Numbered from the stretch's first letter, positions 34,735 to 47,744 are shown. The stretch is 64,000 bases of DNA from Arbacia lixula (GCA_963669155.1 OZ022584.1:4686224-4750223); one strand, 5' to 3'. Made by a program: numbers and translations. Notes: generated by a model not told the origin, from the sequence alone.

Positions 34735-35030
34735 TTAAAGGAATAGTCCACTTTAAAATCAAATTGGTTTCAATAAAGGCAAAAATATAACAGGAACATG
34801 TAAGCGAAGGTTTGACGAAAATCCGTAAAAGAATAAGAAAGTTATGATCTTTTGAAGTTTCAATTTTGTGACGTCAAGTGCGAGGTGCTCTTGTGTGCTG
34901 TATGATTTCATAAACTGCTCATCTTTTGTTTGTTTTTGGATGAAGTAATATTTTTTTCCACAGAGGTATGTGTGAAAATACGTGTTTCTAAGATGTATGA
35001 AATGCACACGGGAAATCCTTCTGAGAAAAC
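34735..35030 (+). mobile_element. Partial copy of the long-TIR MITE
   Basis: It shares TTGACGAAAATCCGT, AAGAAAG.TATGATCTTTTG and TTTTGTGACGTCAAGTGCGAGG with the element at 23245-23705. The opposite arm was not found. Confidence 0.6.
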
Positions 35031-35154
35031 AGACATTTTTTTAAAAAAAAAGAGGTGGTTTGCGTTTACCCGTATATTCTTAGTGGAAATGTATTTCTAT
35101 TATTACACTTATTAATGTTTTGACCCCAACCCCGTTTCAATGAGATCTGTACCC

Positions 35155-35334
35155 TGATAGAGAAAGAGGGAGAGAGAGAGAGAGTGAGAGAGAGAGGGAG
35201 AAAGAGAGAGAGAGAGAGGGGGGGGGGGGGAGGGAGAGAGAGGGAGAGAGAGAGAGAGAGGGAGAGTGAGAGATAGAGAGAGAGGGACAGAGAGAAGGTT
35301 GGAGAGAGAGGGAGAGAGAGGGAGAGAGAGTGGG

Positions 35335-35365
<31 letters not shown>

Positions 35366-35434
35366 GGGGGGGGAGGGAGAGAGGGAGAGAGAGGGGGGGG
35401 GAGGGAGAGAGGGAGAGAGAGAGGGGGGGGGGGA

Positions 35435-35482
<48 letters not shown>
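35155..35482. repeat. (GA)n-rich tract
   Basis: About 325 bases of GA/GGGA repeats with G-runs. Open frames on both strands are artefacts. Confidence 0.95.
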
Positions 35483-35484
<2 letters not shown>

Positions 35485-36424
35485 TTTGTGCCAACAATCA
35501 CCATGATCATGACCCTGGACATAATCGTATCCTTAGTTGCAGTTGTTTTGACGTCATGAATCATTGAGGATGAGAACGCGCAGCTAAAATGGAGCAATTA
35601 AGTCCTCCATGCTGGAGTTATAAAGGATGAGAGGGACTGCACAATCGCTACCCCCCCCCCCCCCCTGCCTTGCCTCCCATCCCCATCATATCCAAATCAT
35701 CACCAATACCACAACTACTTCATAATGAACAGGCGAATATGTCCATAACGTGTCGCTCTAATTACATGTGTGCTCCACCGACCAACATGACCACCGCGGC
35801 TGAAATTCATTACAATTTTTGGCGTACCTGCTGCAAAGACTCATAATACACTTAGTCTCTGTGCAGCGCTTTTTGTTTGCTAAGCTCTCTGTTGTCAATA
35901 TGGCCATTGAGCTTGTGGTTGATAGCCGGCCAGCGATTGGGATGTAAGAACCAGCATTTTGAGTTTCTGGGCGTTGAGGTTAGCTTTGAATAGAACCAAA
36001 TAATTATCAATTCTTCTCTTGTTCTACGTGAGAAACTCGGAGAGCGAAACTGGTTCGCGTGAAGTGTCGTCGGCGGCAATATATTGTTAAGGGAATGCAT
36101 ATTTCGAGTGGTTTAGCCAACCGAGCATGATATGTGATTTAATCACTGAATGATATACATATACCTCCAAGGCTGTGACATTATATTTCTCTGTGCTCCT
36201 CTATCGTATGCTCCTTCATCAACGAGTGTATACCAAACGGAAACATCATGGTAAGTATAAATATATATTAATATTAATTCACCAACTGATATGTAAACTT
36301 TTAGTGAAAGGGATTTCTGGGGTAATTCCAATTTTGAAAATAAAAATAGGCATAGCCCATCAGTAGTGAAGATAGCGTGGTCCATCCTTTAAATGGATAA
36401 AAAATAAGTCAGAAAAAAAAATCT

Positions 36425-36495
36425 TGCAGCCAGAAGGATTTGAACCTGCAATATACTGCTTACCGGCTGAAATGCTATTTCTAGTTCACTACAAA
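36425..36495 (-). other. tRNA-like relic, unit A
   Basis: On the minus strand GCAGGTTCAAATCCTTC carries a good B-box with a T-stem pairing at 4 of 5 positions. Upstream text has no clear A-box or acceptor pairing. The duplicate lies at 49735-49805. Confidence 0.5.
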
Positions 36496-36499
36496 TATG

Positions 36500-37560
36500 A
36501 TGTGCAAACTGTTCTAGGAAATGCAAACTGTTGTACGAAATATGCTGATTATTATAGAAATATATCTTCCGTTAGATAGGGTAAAAGGTGATTTGAATAT
36601 TTCCGTAATGTTGGAATTGTATAGTTGATAAATGCAATCAACTGATTACAATATCATTCTCAATTTATTGAATGGTTTCATGACTGTGCTTTCAGTTTCA
36701 TAAATTACTAATCAGCACTTACAAATTGCATTTTTATATCAGCACGTCGGAGGCTGAGATTGAAACATAGGTGCACAAGAGGACATTTTTTTGGAATTTT
36801 AAGATAATTCCAGTTGCTTTTTTTGTATTGTTTTGTTTGTTATTGTTATTGTTTGTATTGTTTGTCTACAAATGCAAATCGATCTCAGTCAGATGTCAGA
36901 TCGACTGCAGTATGGAAAACGTTTGGTGCTTAATTTGAGCAAATTCATGCATTTTCCATTTGCTTTCCAATACATCAAATGGGAATATTACAGGAAGTTG
37001 CGGATATTCTCGAACATCAATGGAACAAAAATATATGGAAATAAAATAAAAGGCTATTCAGGATAAGCCCAACTTGATGGAATTAAAGCCCTTAAAATGC
37101 ATCTTAAAGTCAGATGAGACATTATACGAAATGGCAATAAAAATTGATGTATCTGTTTGAGCAATGGATTTTATATATACGAGCCAGATTCAGCGGCAGA
37201 TCCTGATTAATGGAGTGTACATAGATTACTCTTCGCTAAAATGCTCTTATGTTAAATGCAAATTTGATATTGTGAAGTAGGGGGGTCCATCGACCCACGA
37301 CCAACTACGACACGGGTAAGAAGCTAGTATAAAGTGCTAAAGTACTATACAAACTGTCTACCATTAAAACGGTTCGAAGTACTGTATTCTGCATTACACT
37401 TTATTAGGGTTTTTCCCTGCGGTTCACGAAATACAAGAACAGTAATCAAAATAGGGTTGGATGAGACTTCTTTATAATGAAATAGTAGTACTTTTAGAAA
37501 AGAATGGTCGTATTCTTTTAAAACATAGATTTCGAGTTACAATTTTGGAAAAAAAAAAGA
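36500..37560. other. No recognised gene; conserved between the duplicates
   Basis: AT-rich sequence matched in unit B at about 49805-50870. No coding feature was recognised. Confidence 0.55.
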
Positions 37561-37564
37561 TATT

Positions 37565-38045
37565 CTATTCCAGCCAAGGAAAGTAATGAGAAGAATCGAG
37601 TGGGGAAGGGAGAAAGGAAGTGACATGCGGGATCAAAGAGGAACACACAGGGGGAAAAAAGAGTGGCTTGGGAAACAGAGAGAGAGGAAGGTGAGAGAGA
37701 GAGAGAGAGAACAAATGGAGGAAAGGGGAGAGAGAAAGAGGAAAAGAACGAAGGTAGAAATAAGGAGAACGAGAGAGAGAGAGAGGGATTGGTGGAGGGA
37801 AATGGAGACAGAAAGAGGGGAAGGACGAAGAAAGAGAGGAGAGAGCAAGTGAATGAAGAGGAAGGCAGAAAGAGGGAGAGGAGAAAGAAAGATATGAGGA
37901 GGGAGAACAAGTGTGTATGTGTGTGTGAGTGGGGAGGGGGGCAGAGTGAAGAGAAAGAGAGAGAGAGAGAGAGAAGTAGAGAATGAGAAAAAGAGAGAAC
38001 AGTTGGGGATCGGAGAATGGTGAGGTAGGAAGGAAGGAGAGAAAG
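37565..38045. repeat. (GA)n-rich tract upstream of FReD copy A
   Basis: Purine-rich low-complexity sequence ends about 60 bp before the TATA box of the FReD gene. The same arrangement is seen in unit B at 50885-51400. Confidence 0.9.
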
Positions 38046-38051
38046 GGTGTG

Positions 38052-38058
38052 TATAAAT
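38052..38058 (+). promoter_or_regulatory. TATA box of FReD copy A
   Basis: TATAAAT in GTGTGTATAAATCTGCTTAA is preserved identically in unit B (51413-51419), about 250 bp before the proposed coding start. Confidence 0.55.
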
Positions 38059-38310
38059 CTGCTTAATAATGTTTTCTAGCGAGCATTCGAGCAGAGCCCG
38101 TTACCCACAGACTGATCGCGATGATGGACTTATAATCAACACACACAGCTGAGCGCACAGCTATACAACATAGACCGTCGAATAACAGTGGTTACCATGC
38201 CCTTGCCAATTAGCAAATTGAAGATGAAGCTAAGCACCTTCCTTTTCATGTTTGCTAATAATAATGAAACGTTTGTTTTTATTATTCAGATTTCATTTGA
38301 CGCAGTTTGG

Positions 38311-39724
38311 ATGTGGGTTATCATCTACCTGAGCATGGAACATGTTCGCAGTGAGTTGGCTGACGCCCCATTTTAGTATGCCAAACATACCGATTCTGTG
38401 CAATGATATTGTAACGTTACTCAAGTGCACAATGCATTTTCCATAATACAAATTATACAATGGTATCGTAGGTTGACTGATGCACATATTATATTTTATC
38501 AATGTCAATATCTCGTTCTCATGAATTTGTAATTTGGCTTTTAAAATTGATTAGTTTTTTTCATGATCGTAAATTTGTGATCACGCTTGATGGTCAAGGT
38601 AATGGTTTGCTGGGCTCTTTGTCGTCAATTTTACCGTTGACCTCGAGGGCTGAAGATTTATTTAGATTGAATGGTTGAAGCAATCAGCATCAACTTCACC
38701 AAGTCAATGACACGTGTTGGATAAATTGCAAAGCTCCGTTTAATCAACAATAGTTGCGGTAAATAGTAACGTTTGATATCAAACGTAATTCATTGTGCAA
38801 TGGTATATGGATTACACAAAGAGTTACGTTTGATGCTAAACAGTTGCATTTAATTCAGCCTCTTACGTTTAATTGTAACTTTAATGGAAAGACGGTCCAG
38901 ACCTGAGAACCGCATTATCTAACCATAATCGCTTTACCATGTCCATTCAGATGCAAATGTTTTCCTATCTAAATAATAGGTATACGGATATTGACATTTT
39001 CTCCATACATCTATGAATATCATCATGAATATTCATCTGTTCTTCTTGCAGTGATAATGAGTATGTTTCCTTAACATGCTTAAGATGACAAGTTATCTCA
39101 ATGTGCTCTTCAATCATCTGCACACGATGTTTTGCACTGACTCTGACCCTTTACAAGCCAGGCATCCAGGTTGCTGTGTATTACTGAACCAAACTGTTAA
39201 TAAATCAATAAATCAATAAATGGGTCTTGCTGCAGTCAACTAATCATTGTCGATTTCTTCACGGGATAGACCGAATCAAGAAAGATATAGAGATTATAGT
39301 GTTAGAATAATACTGTAGGCTCTATATATATTACTTGGAATAAAAAATGTCCAACAGGCTGAACACCAGGCTAACTCTTGTCACTTTATGGCGTTTGCCC
39401 TGCAGGCTCCGCCGTGCACCCATCCTGCCCAGCCATTGATTCCTTCTCCTGCCCGATTCAGCAGCCGATCGACGGAGACCCAATCCAACTGGTCGTTAAG
39501 CGTCTCTTAGATGACCACCCGCTCCGGAGCCTCCCCGAGGTGGCCGAGAGGGAGGTTGCACTCATGTGCACGAAACCAGGTAGGATATGCCATAAGAGCA
39601 GGGACTACGAGGAGGGGGGGAGGGGGGGGGGGTGAAGAGAAGAAGGAGGAGGAGGAGGAAGAGGGGGCGAGGAGGGGGGGGGCATGGTAGAATGTACATG
39701 ACACCCAGGAAAACAAAGACAACC

Positions 39725-39755
<31 letters not shown>

Positions 39756-41829
39756 GAGAGTGGGGGGGGGGGGGGTAGGTGGGGGGGGGGGGGTGGTTGG
39801 GCTGGGTTATTTATATATTTTAGCAAACCAAAATAAACAAGTTTATCAAGTAAAATATCTCAGCTGCGTGCAAACGCAAACAAACACTCTTAATGATACT
39901 CTGCAACCAATATGACAGCATTTTCAATTAAACAGTATTATGTAGGAAAGTTAAGAAAATAATTCATTTTGTAAGTACATGTATCTTATATGTCCTTTTG
40001 ATTTATGCAGAGTACATGATCTGTTATAGTGTTGCCTTTAATTTCCTTGACATTGGCAAAATAATGTGAAAAGAAACAAAGACCAAATGGACAATGTCAG
40101 ATATTTCTCTCTCAGTTGACATCAGTTAAATGCATGGAACATCAAATATTGTCATGATTGTGGAGTGCTTTTGACATTAACTGGCACACATTCATTGGCA
40201 TAAACGGAAGTTAAACTATAATATGCTTAAGTTTCTTCTCCTTTCTAACACCTCCTGGGCCCATTCTGTCTGTGACCCTGTTCGGCACCTGGCTAAACAC
40301 AGCGTGTCTGTCGAACCCCTGCAATAATGGAGGGACGTGCTCGGAAACGTTGGACGGATATGAGTGCGCATGCTTGGCGACCAACCCTGGTGACCGTTGC
40401 CAAGGTAAACACTAGGGGACATTAATACTTGTCAGTTATTTGCACTCTTTACAATAAACCTAAAAGCATTTATTAGCGTCATTGTTCAATTAGTTCAATA
40501 GTATCCACGACGTATTTTCCTTCACATATGCACTCTAAACCTGTAACGAGCCTTTATGAAGCAGCATAAATGAAAAGAAAATTGCATACTTTGTGTAGTG
40601 CGTGGTTTCGACCAACCAGTGATATGCGTGATAAAGGGTAAGGAGGATATATTCCAACTTTGGACGGTTTGTGTATCACATTCTACCTTCGCGCATGAAT
40701 TACCTCTATAACGTGGACTTTCTCAGGCAGGTAAATAGTCACAGCGATTAGCTGGCGATTAATCCTGTGCTTTAAAATATCAAAGCGATTCGTCGCCATC
40801 GTGCAGCATAAATTGTGCACACTTGATAAAAACTTTCTAGTATATAATTGCAATTTTATAAAACGTTTGTTATTCACCCATATATTGACGATATCAATTT
40901 TTATGCACGGGATTCTGACACATGTAATCATAAGCAAGGCTTTAAGGGATATCTTGTTGGGTTTATCTTTCAGACTTTTGCTGTCTCGTTTCCTCATGAC
41001 GCTCCTTTGAACATGGTGTAGCCTCAACCCTCTTAGTATTCATTAGTAGAGTAACAAGGACTGGATTCAGTTTATTTATGTAACACAACGCTCTCGGCAT
41101 CTTCACCAACATTAGAAAAATGTTTTAAAAATCAGTCAGCGCACTGACAATACAATAACAGTCCTGGCGCAAGTTCATTCGAAGGTCCGTTTTAGAATAG
41201 CGTTATGTTGCTTTCTACAATTCGCAGTTGCAATTTTCTCAATTTGCTCAATGCAATTCATGAAACATTTTATTATATACCCGGATCAATTCATGCAACT
41301 TGACTCTGATAACTGCACAATGTTTGTATTGATGTGTTGATTTTCATAGTATGTAGAGTTATGTACAGTTTCGTGTGACATTGGGCTCTTTTGTATACCA
41401 GTAAGGCATTTCATGAAAGTTGGTAGCACTGACTAAATATTCAGTGCTGACAATCTCAGTGAAATCCTCGGTTTTGATTGGCTGAGAGGCACTAGCCTTC
41501 GACTGTTACTATGGTAACTGTCGGAGAAAGACAACTTGTCAGTGCTGACAACTTTCATGAAATGCCCCCAGGACCTCGTGCTTAAAAAAGACCCTGAATA
41601 AATGAATACATGTCTTGTTTGGAGTCTGAATGCATGTTTTTCCGTGCGTCCCTCCTTAGCAAACGTCACCCGAGATTGCCAAGATTTGTACGACAGGGGC
41701 ATCCATGATAGCGGGGTCTACACCATCAGCCCCGCGGGGGGCGGCGCCATCTCCGTCTACTGTGACATGCAGACTAGTGGCCAGGGATGGCTAGTAAGTA
41801 CGATGATACTGCTGATGAGCTACTAGGGG

Positions 41830-41862
<33 letters not shown>

Positions 41863-44386
41863 AATATTAGTGACATTTAAAGACAGGGTACAAAAGTCAT
41901 GAACAGGAGAAACTGGGCATTGATCAGCAGTAAACCCTAACGAACTGAAGTTGCACAATAAACATGATGAATCCACAGTCATCCGTTTAAACTTGTGTAT
42001 TATTATTTCAAAGCTCTTCCTGAGAAAGACTGCAAGCACTCTATATATACAAGGATAGTATTCTTCAAGTATATAGGCCTATAGATATTTGCATAACGAA
42101 ATACACCACTTATAACATATTGATCTATTAATTTAAGGAAGCCCTAATATAGAAAATGGTAAAAGAAATACCTTTACCTTTAATTTACAATACCTTGGAT
42201 TTACATATAGCAACACAAAGTTATGCCTGATGCTTCTCAGGCTTTACCAGTCTGTTTCACTTAAATATTACTCCAAAGGTTTCATTCACCTTGCATTCAG
42301 GACACGAGATGAACAGTTTGTCATAAATTATAAATATATTATATACCATGTCCCCACAGTAATAAGAGTGATCAAAACGCTTGTGAGTGTTACCATGGTC
42401 AATAGATAATGCTCCATCCTGCGGACAATTTGAGGGCATGCAAGTGTTGATTAACCTTTTTGTTACAGGTAATACAAACAAATTCATTAGAGAAGGAGTT
42501 AATCGAGCACAGAAAGAGTTAACCTTACATTTAGATGGTAAGCAACAAATAACAGCAGCTAAACAGAAAGTACACGAACAAGGGATCTCGTTCCTGAAAG
42601 CAGGTCGTAACTCGATAATTCCCTCCTTTTTTTCAATTGCCCTTATACTTACTTGATGGTAGAATATTTCATGTCGTGTTTCAAATTCGTATTGTACATG
42701 TATTTCATCTGGCACAGGACGAGATAAAGGGTTTATTCCTGGGGTTTATTCTATCCGTCTTTCATATGCAGGTCTTCCAAAACCGCTTCGACGGTTCGGT
42801 AGACTTTTACAAAACATACGCGGAATACCAGGCGGGATTCGGCGATTTACAGGGAGAATTCTGGCTTAGCCTTGACAACATCAACGTGATTACCCAGCAA
42901 AGGCAGTATCAGCTTCGCATTGACTTCACCGAGATCAATGGAGCAGTATCTGACGCGCTGTTCGAGTCGTTCAGTGTCGCGGACGCGACCGATTATTATC
43001 GCATGACAGTGGGAGCATTCGTGTCGGGACTAGCCGGTATGGCGTGATACTTTTCCATTTGTCATTTCTCATAAAGATCTATGACCGAAATATTGATCTT
43101 TTGCCACCTTTATAAAATAATTTAAAATCAGGTACCACTCGGCACAAGTTGAAATTAATAAGTCAAGGGATGTTAATTTGTTATAGACAGGTTTTGTGAC
43201 ATTTCATTGATTTTTGTCTTGAAATAATCCTTAGAATATCTCATAAGATTTTTGTTTTTTGACAAATTTGGATCGAAAAATGTGTGTATCAGATAATCCA
43301 TTCAGAACACCGCAATGATCATTTTGCATTACACATGTTAACCCACAGCTGTTTTTCTGCCAGAAGCATCATGCACTATTAATGATACTGTGATGGAAGT
43401 TGCTAGTGGATTGACGAATCTATCTATTTCCTTTTAGGATGAGCCTCCGTAGTATTCGGATCTTTGGAATAACGAAGTTTGAAATAATCACTTTTTTCAC
43501 TAATGTTTATTTTGGAATGACGTACCGTCAGAATAACGAACCTTCGGAAAAATGAACATTCCTAATAACGAACTGTTGGAATAACGACCCGTTGGAACGA
43601 ACTTGGTGAATAACGGTCCTTCGGAACAATGAATCTTTCGAATAATGAACTTTCGGATTTATAAATTTTCGGCATAACGAAGCTTCGGAAAAAACGCACT
43701 GTAAACAGTTTGTCACCTCACTGGGAAGGTCGAGCAGGTAGCTCTCCAGAGAGACACATGCACTCCCCAAAGTGCAACGCTAAAGGGATTGTTTTCGAAT
43801 TGAAATCATTTACAAGTTAGCTATAGTCGAATATCATGGACGAATGAGTTAAAGAAACGCGCATAGCTTTAATTTCAACTATGGAGCGATTCAACGGAGC
43901 TGCCTATAAAGGTGCTGACGAATATAGCTTTTCATTGACATCGACGTAGGATAGAAATAATAAAAATCAATAAATCCTAATCTCTCATCCACAGTGCCGT
44001 CGCTGTCATTCTCGTAACAACAGGTATAATTTCAAATGTAGTATTCATAATAATTATCATTGTAATCATATTTGTTATAGAGCCTGTAAATGTAGTATCA
44101 TTTGTTAGTTCTATCGTCTCGTGGATGATAACTCTATATTGTCCTTGACTATACAGGAGATTCGATGTCGTACCACAACTTATCAACATTCTCCACTTGG
44201 GATTATGACTCGTCCGGCTGCGCCGCTTCTTACCATGGGGCGTGGTGGTACGCCGGGTGCTACCTCGCGAACCTGAACGGTCAGTGGGGTGTGTCTAGTA
44301 CCTCTGGGATAACCTACCACCGCGACGGAGCCTCAATTATGTACATGCAAGCAGTCTCCATGAAGCTCAGACCCGTGGACATTTAG
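38311..44386 (+). CDS. EGF and fibrinogen-related domain (FReD) protein, copy A
   Basis: Proposed exons: 38311-38350, 39406-39579, 40303-40404, 41660-41793, 42772-43036 and 44157-44386 (TAG). All have GT-AG borders and the phases fit throughout. In order the product has a short hydrophobic start (MWVIIYLSMEHVR, weak as a signal peptide), a segment of about 58 residues with three Cys, an EGF-like module (CLSNPCNNGGTC...CAC...GDRC) and a full FReD of about 210 residues. Its motifs are CQDLYDRG, SGVYTI, VYCDMQT, DGSVDFYKTYAEYQAGFG, GEFWLSLDNI, the metal-site region TWDYDSSGCA and GAWWYAGC..ANLNGQW. Such proteins are usually secreted lectins binding acetylated or charged glycans; an immune or adhesion role is inferred. 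An upstream in-frame ATG at 38197 would add 38 residues, but that frame is broken in copy B. Confidence 0.82.
39605..39800. repeat. G-rich/GA low-complexity tract in FReD-A intron
   Basis: Runs of 9-12 G with GGA and GA repeats follow the splice donor at 39580. The longer version in unit B is at 53880-54250. Confidence 0.9.
39825..40257 (-). mobile_element. Old hAT-type fragment ending 45 bp before the EGF exon
   Basis: The sequence is the inverted complement of the left end and parts of the interior of the copy at 32887-33602. It ends TTTCTAACACCTCCTG. It is more diverged than the other copies, and its terminus is also present in unit B (54470-54620), so it predates the duplication. Confidence 0.7.
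40405..41404. other. FReD-A intron, no other feature recognised
   Basis: AT-rich intron sequence. Its 3' part is matched in unit B; about 230 bp near 40450-40950 have no match there. Confidence 0.5.
41405..41566. mobile_element. MITE in FReD-A intron 3
   Basis: Inverted ends GGCATTTCATGAAAGTTG and CAACTTTCATGAAATGCC extend into an inner inverted block around TCAGTGCTGACAA. It sits between TATACCAG and CAGGACCTCGTG. In unit B a different MITE (55218-55396) occupies exactly the same position. Confidence 0.8.
41829..41862. repeat. (CA)n microsatellite in FReD-A intron
   Basis: About 17 CA dinucleotides. A longer version lies at the same place in unit B (55696-55740). Confidence 0.95.
43060..43105 (+). 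repeat. Weak hammerhead-like motif fragment
   Basis: CTCATAAAGATCTATGACC then GAAAT, a worn relative of the motifs at 20637 and 30775. Confidence 0.35.
43430..43705. repeat. Degenerate short repeats (CTTCGGAATAACGAA type)
   Basis: The roughly 15-bp motif TTCGGAATAACGAA, itself nearly self-complementary, recurs with changes about a dozen times inside the last FReD-A intron. A shorter array is present at the same place in unit B (57990-58160). Confidence 0.7.
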
Positions 44387-46865
44387 TCAACGTTCTCCTG
44401 GGGGAATACGTCAATGGACCGTATTCATAATGGTGGTTTAACTTAGACCGCGTACTAAACGTAAACTGAACACCTTAACGTGTAAATAAATCGGTAATAA
44501 CTCGTCTTAACATTAGGAGATTGCCAATTTTACCTCTCCCATAGCGTTGCTATATTATGCAATATTCGTTCGACTGACGTGGCACAGGATTTACATAAAT
44601 CAGTTAACTGTCTGATTATTTCCAGTCATTAACCATATGCTTCGCAGCATATGTTCCTTCCATTGACATCACCACCTTATGAAGGGATTTATAAAGAAAA
44701 AAGTGTGAAATAGTGGGATTATTTTCTGAAAGTGTTAACGAAAATACCCAGATGGATAAATTGATCAGTTTAAGTTAATTGACACGTACATCGCGTCTGA
44801 TATCAACGTTACATGTTGCCTTTGCTACGAATGTAATTTAGATTATATTTTTTTAGATCTTAAACAAACATTACGATTGTAATGAACCAGATAGTGACCT
44901 TCATACATGGCAGAAACAACATTTATATTAAGTTAGACAGCAACACCAAGGTTACATGCTAGTGCAATCACATGATAACATGCATGGTAAACCAAAGTCA
45001 AATGTTCATACGTATTCGTTTGTACTCTCTCTCTATATATTCAACATAGAGATTGACAATGTACGTCCTTTTTTGCGTACTTTTGAAATTTGAGTGGAAT
45101 TGTACACGACTAAGTTCTGCACACTTCCTTCCTATTCCACGAGAAATGTGCCATGCCTTCAAAAATAATTACTATGCAGCCGGTTCACTTAACCCGTTCC
45201 ATCCGAAGAACGAGATAACTCGACTTTCCACACTCACACCTGAAGAACGAAAGGCTAAATATTGTTTGATTTGATTTGATTTATTTTTCCATAATTATCT
45301 TCAAAAATGATATACAATTGAATATAAGGAATTAACAATTCTCGAATTTGCAATATTTTTTTCTGCCTGTTTTAATGAAATGTTTTTTTTCACACTTTTT
45401 TTCAACATACAATTACAAAAGAAAGCGTACGAAAATATGGTATATTCATGAAAATATCGCAGTTTGAAAAGGAAAAGTTTTTCGGGGTTCGAGAGGTCAA
45501 GTGAAGGTCACGACTTCCTCGCTGAAAATAAAATAAGCGAATTTTCAGGTGCCTGCCATTTGGCTGGGGGGGGGGGGGGGGGGCTTATAAAGTGGTAAGT
45601 GCATGTAACACGACTTATGCTATTTGAATAGACCGTTGTAATATGACTACGAATTTTATATTTTTATCAGAAGTTAAGACCCTCTACTTGTGTCATCAAA
45701 TATATCGCATGAAACATCAATATCAACGATAAGCGGATACAAGTGATTTGGTTGGCATATGATTCCATACCATGACTTTGAAAGCATAAATTCATTATAC
45801 AAAAGTATCGTATGGGTGTGAACATCCCCGGTGAAAAGATAATGCATTTCTGTTCGTTTACTCTGTGCGTGCCCCCCGCCCCCCCCCCCCCCCGGCGCTT
45901 TGCTCTATGTGCCACGCAAGGAATAGGGCATGTGCCAGGTTTTTTTTTTTTTTTGCGGACTTCCCAAGATTAGTGCTTGAGCGATGGTTGGTATATTTCA
46001 AATCGTTTTAAATTTTTTTTATATGATGGTATAACCAAGAAATATGGTGTTTACATGTACAAGTTTCAGGAAATTGTATGCGCTTTGGGGGGGATGTATT
46101 TTTCATTGCATCCCGTGGCTTTATTCTTACACCATATCTGTTTTTATTCGACCTATGTTTCTTTCACGTCTTTTCGCTTCCTGTATACATGATTTTGCAT
46201 GCATATTTAACGCTCTTGTTTATACACTGGTAACAGTGATATGAAGGTCAGGCGTTCAGTTTGAAAGGGGCCCATTTCATATCTTGTGAGAGGTACGTTC
46301 CTTCCTCTCCAAAAGAGCAGGATATATGGCCATGTGCGACTTATCAGCTCCTTAGGGGTGGGATGAATTTCTAAAGAAGTGAGCCTTGGGTGTTACCTCG
46401 GTAATGTTGAAAGATGTTACATATGTGTATGTACACGAATACGCCTGCTATAGGCTCTAATATTTCTTTGGTATCTGCAGACCTATGATCCATTATCAGT
46501 TGAATTTGAAAAGCCTATTGTAGAGCCAGTGGAAGGGCACCCTCTTTATGAAAGCAAAGAGGTGTAAGGAATGTAGTCAACAGTGGATCTTTGATCGAGT
46601 GAGATCCGTCGCCAAACAAGCAAGACAAATGTAGGATGCATTTTGAGGAATATATATTCTGTATGCGCAGAAGATTTCAGAACCACTTCATGTACTGAAG
46701 TGCATGTGCAGTAGTAGAACATCTTAAAATGTTACGATTCTGTGAATTTCAGATTATACTGTTGCTTCGTTACTTTTTATAAATCGAGAATACTGTCGAA
46801 ACATGTGAGAAAAATCGCAACTTCGCCCACTCAATTTGAATTTTTGGTAGAGGGAAAAAATTGAC

Positions 46866-46906
<41 letters not shown>

Positions 46907-47740
46907 AGGGGTTGACAAAAAGGGGAAATGAGATACACTATATAAGGAACTTTTTACATGGAAAAGTCTATCACAAAATATGTTTGAAAATTGTAAGTGA
47001 TAAAGAGGGGAGGATAATATTGGAGAAAGGGAAAGAAGAGGAGAATAGAGAGAGATATGGTGTAGAAAACTGATAAATCATAGTTGGGTTGTAAATAGTT
47101 GTAAACACTTTTCTGAACAAAATTCCAAAGCAATTCGGTAGTAGACCGTAATGAAAATTAAGGATAATAATAGATTTGATCTTCAGTAAACTAGCGAGTG
47201 AAAGAGAGAGAGAGAGAGGGGGGGGGGGGGGGTGGGTGGTCGCAGATAAATGTCCCTTCTCCAATTTTTACACATAAACGGTTTGGAGAGATACCCATTC
47301 CGTAAATGCGCCATAACTTTATCCCCATAGAAGATGAATAAATTTATTAATGTGAGCCCGCTTTCTTAGGATATGACAACATTTTCAAGCTGTCATCAAT
47401 GGATATTTAACGTGGCGCGCCTTTTGCGTGATTTCCTGTATTTTGTCTCTAAAGAAAAGTTCTTCAAAACCCTCAACTCCTCCAAGGTCAGATCCACGCA
47501 CACTTACTTACAATGGCGGGATCGCTTATGTTGGTCGCGCGAATACGCCTGTCATACAGTATTCGCCGCTTTAACGATTTGCAAGTGTTTATTAATTTCG
47601 TATCTTTCTTGATTCACGCTAACTCAAAAGCCAAAGGGGTAATCCCCTGTCATCGTGTTCGCTGGTCAGTTGATCAATATAGGCCAACATGTTGTTTTAC
47701 CGTGGCAAAAAGGTTCAGCGAAATACGGTAGATGCATTGG
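44387..47740. other. No recognised gene downstream of FReD copy A
   Basis: AT-rich sequence. The first roughly 430 bp match the host segment at 62160-62466. It also has TTTGATTTGATTTG text at 45265, G-runs at 45568 and near 46085, a C-run near 45878-45893, GA tracts at 46866-46910 and 47200-47232, and unrecognised frames such as 45053-45274. No exon was supported. Confidence 0.55.
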
Positions 47741-47744
47741 AAAT

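Noticed and set aside
36425-36495. tRNA gene on the minus strand
   Set aside because: Only the T-arm is convincing; the D-arm and acceptor stem are not formed.
39378-39635. Single-exon reading of the FReD N-terminal segment
   Set aside because: The frame runs through a splice donor (CAGGTAGG) into G-rich low complexity. The spliced reading joins in phase to the EGF exon.
45053-45274. Plus-strand frame of 73 codons as a gene
   Set aside because: It has no family resemblance that I can support, and the frame ends in TTTGATTTGATTTG repeat text.
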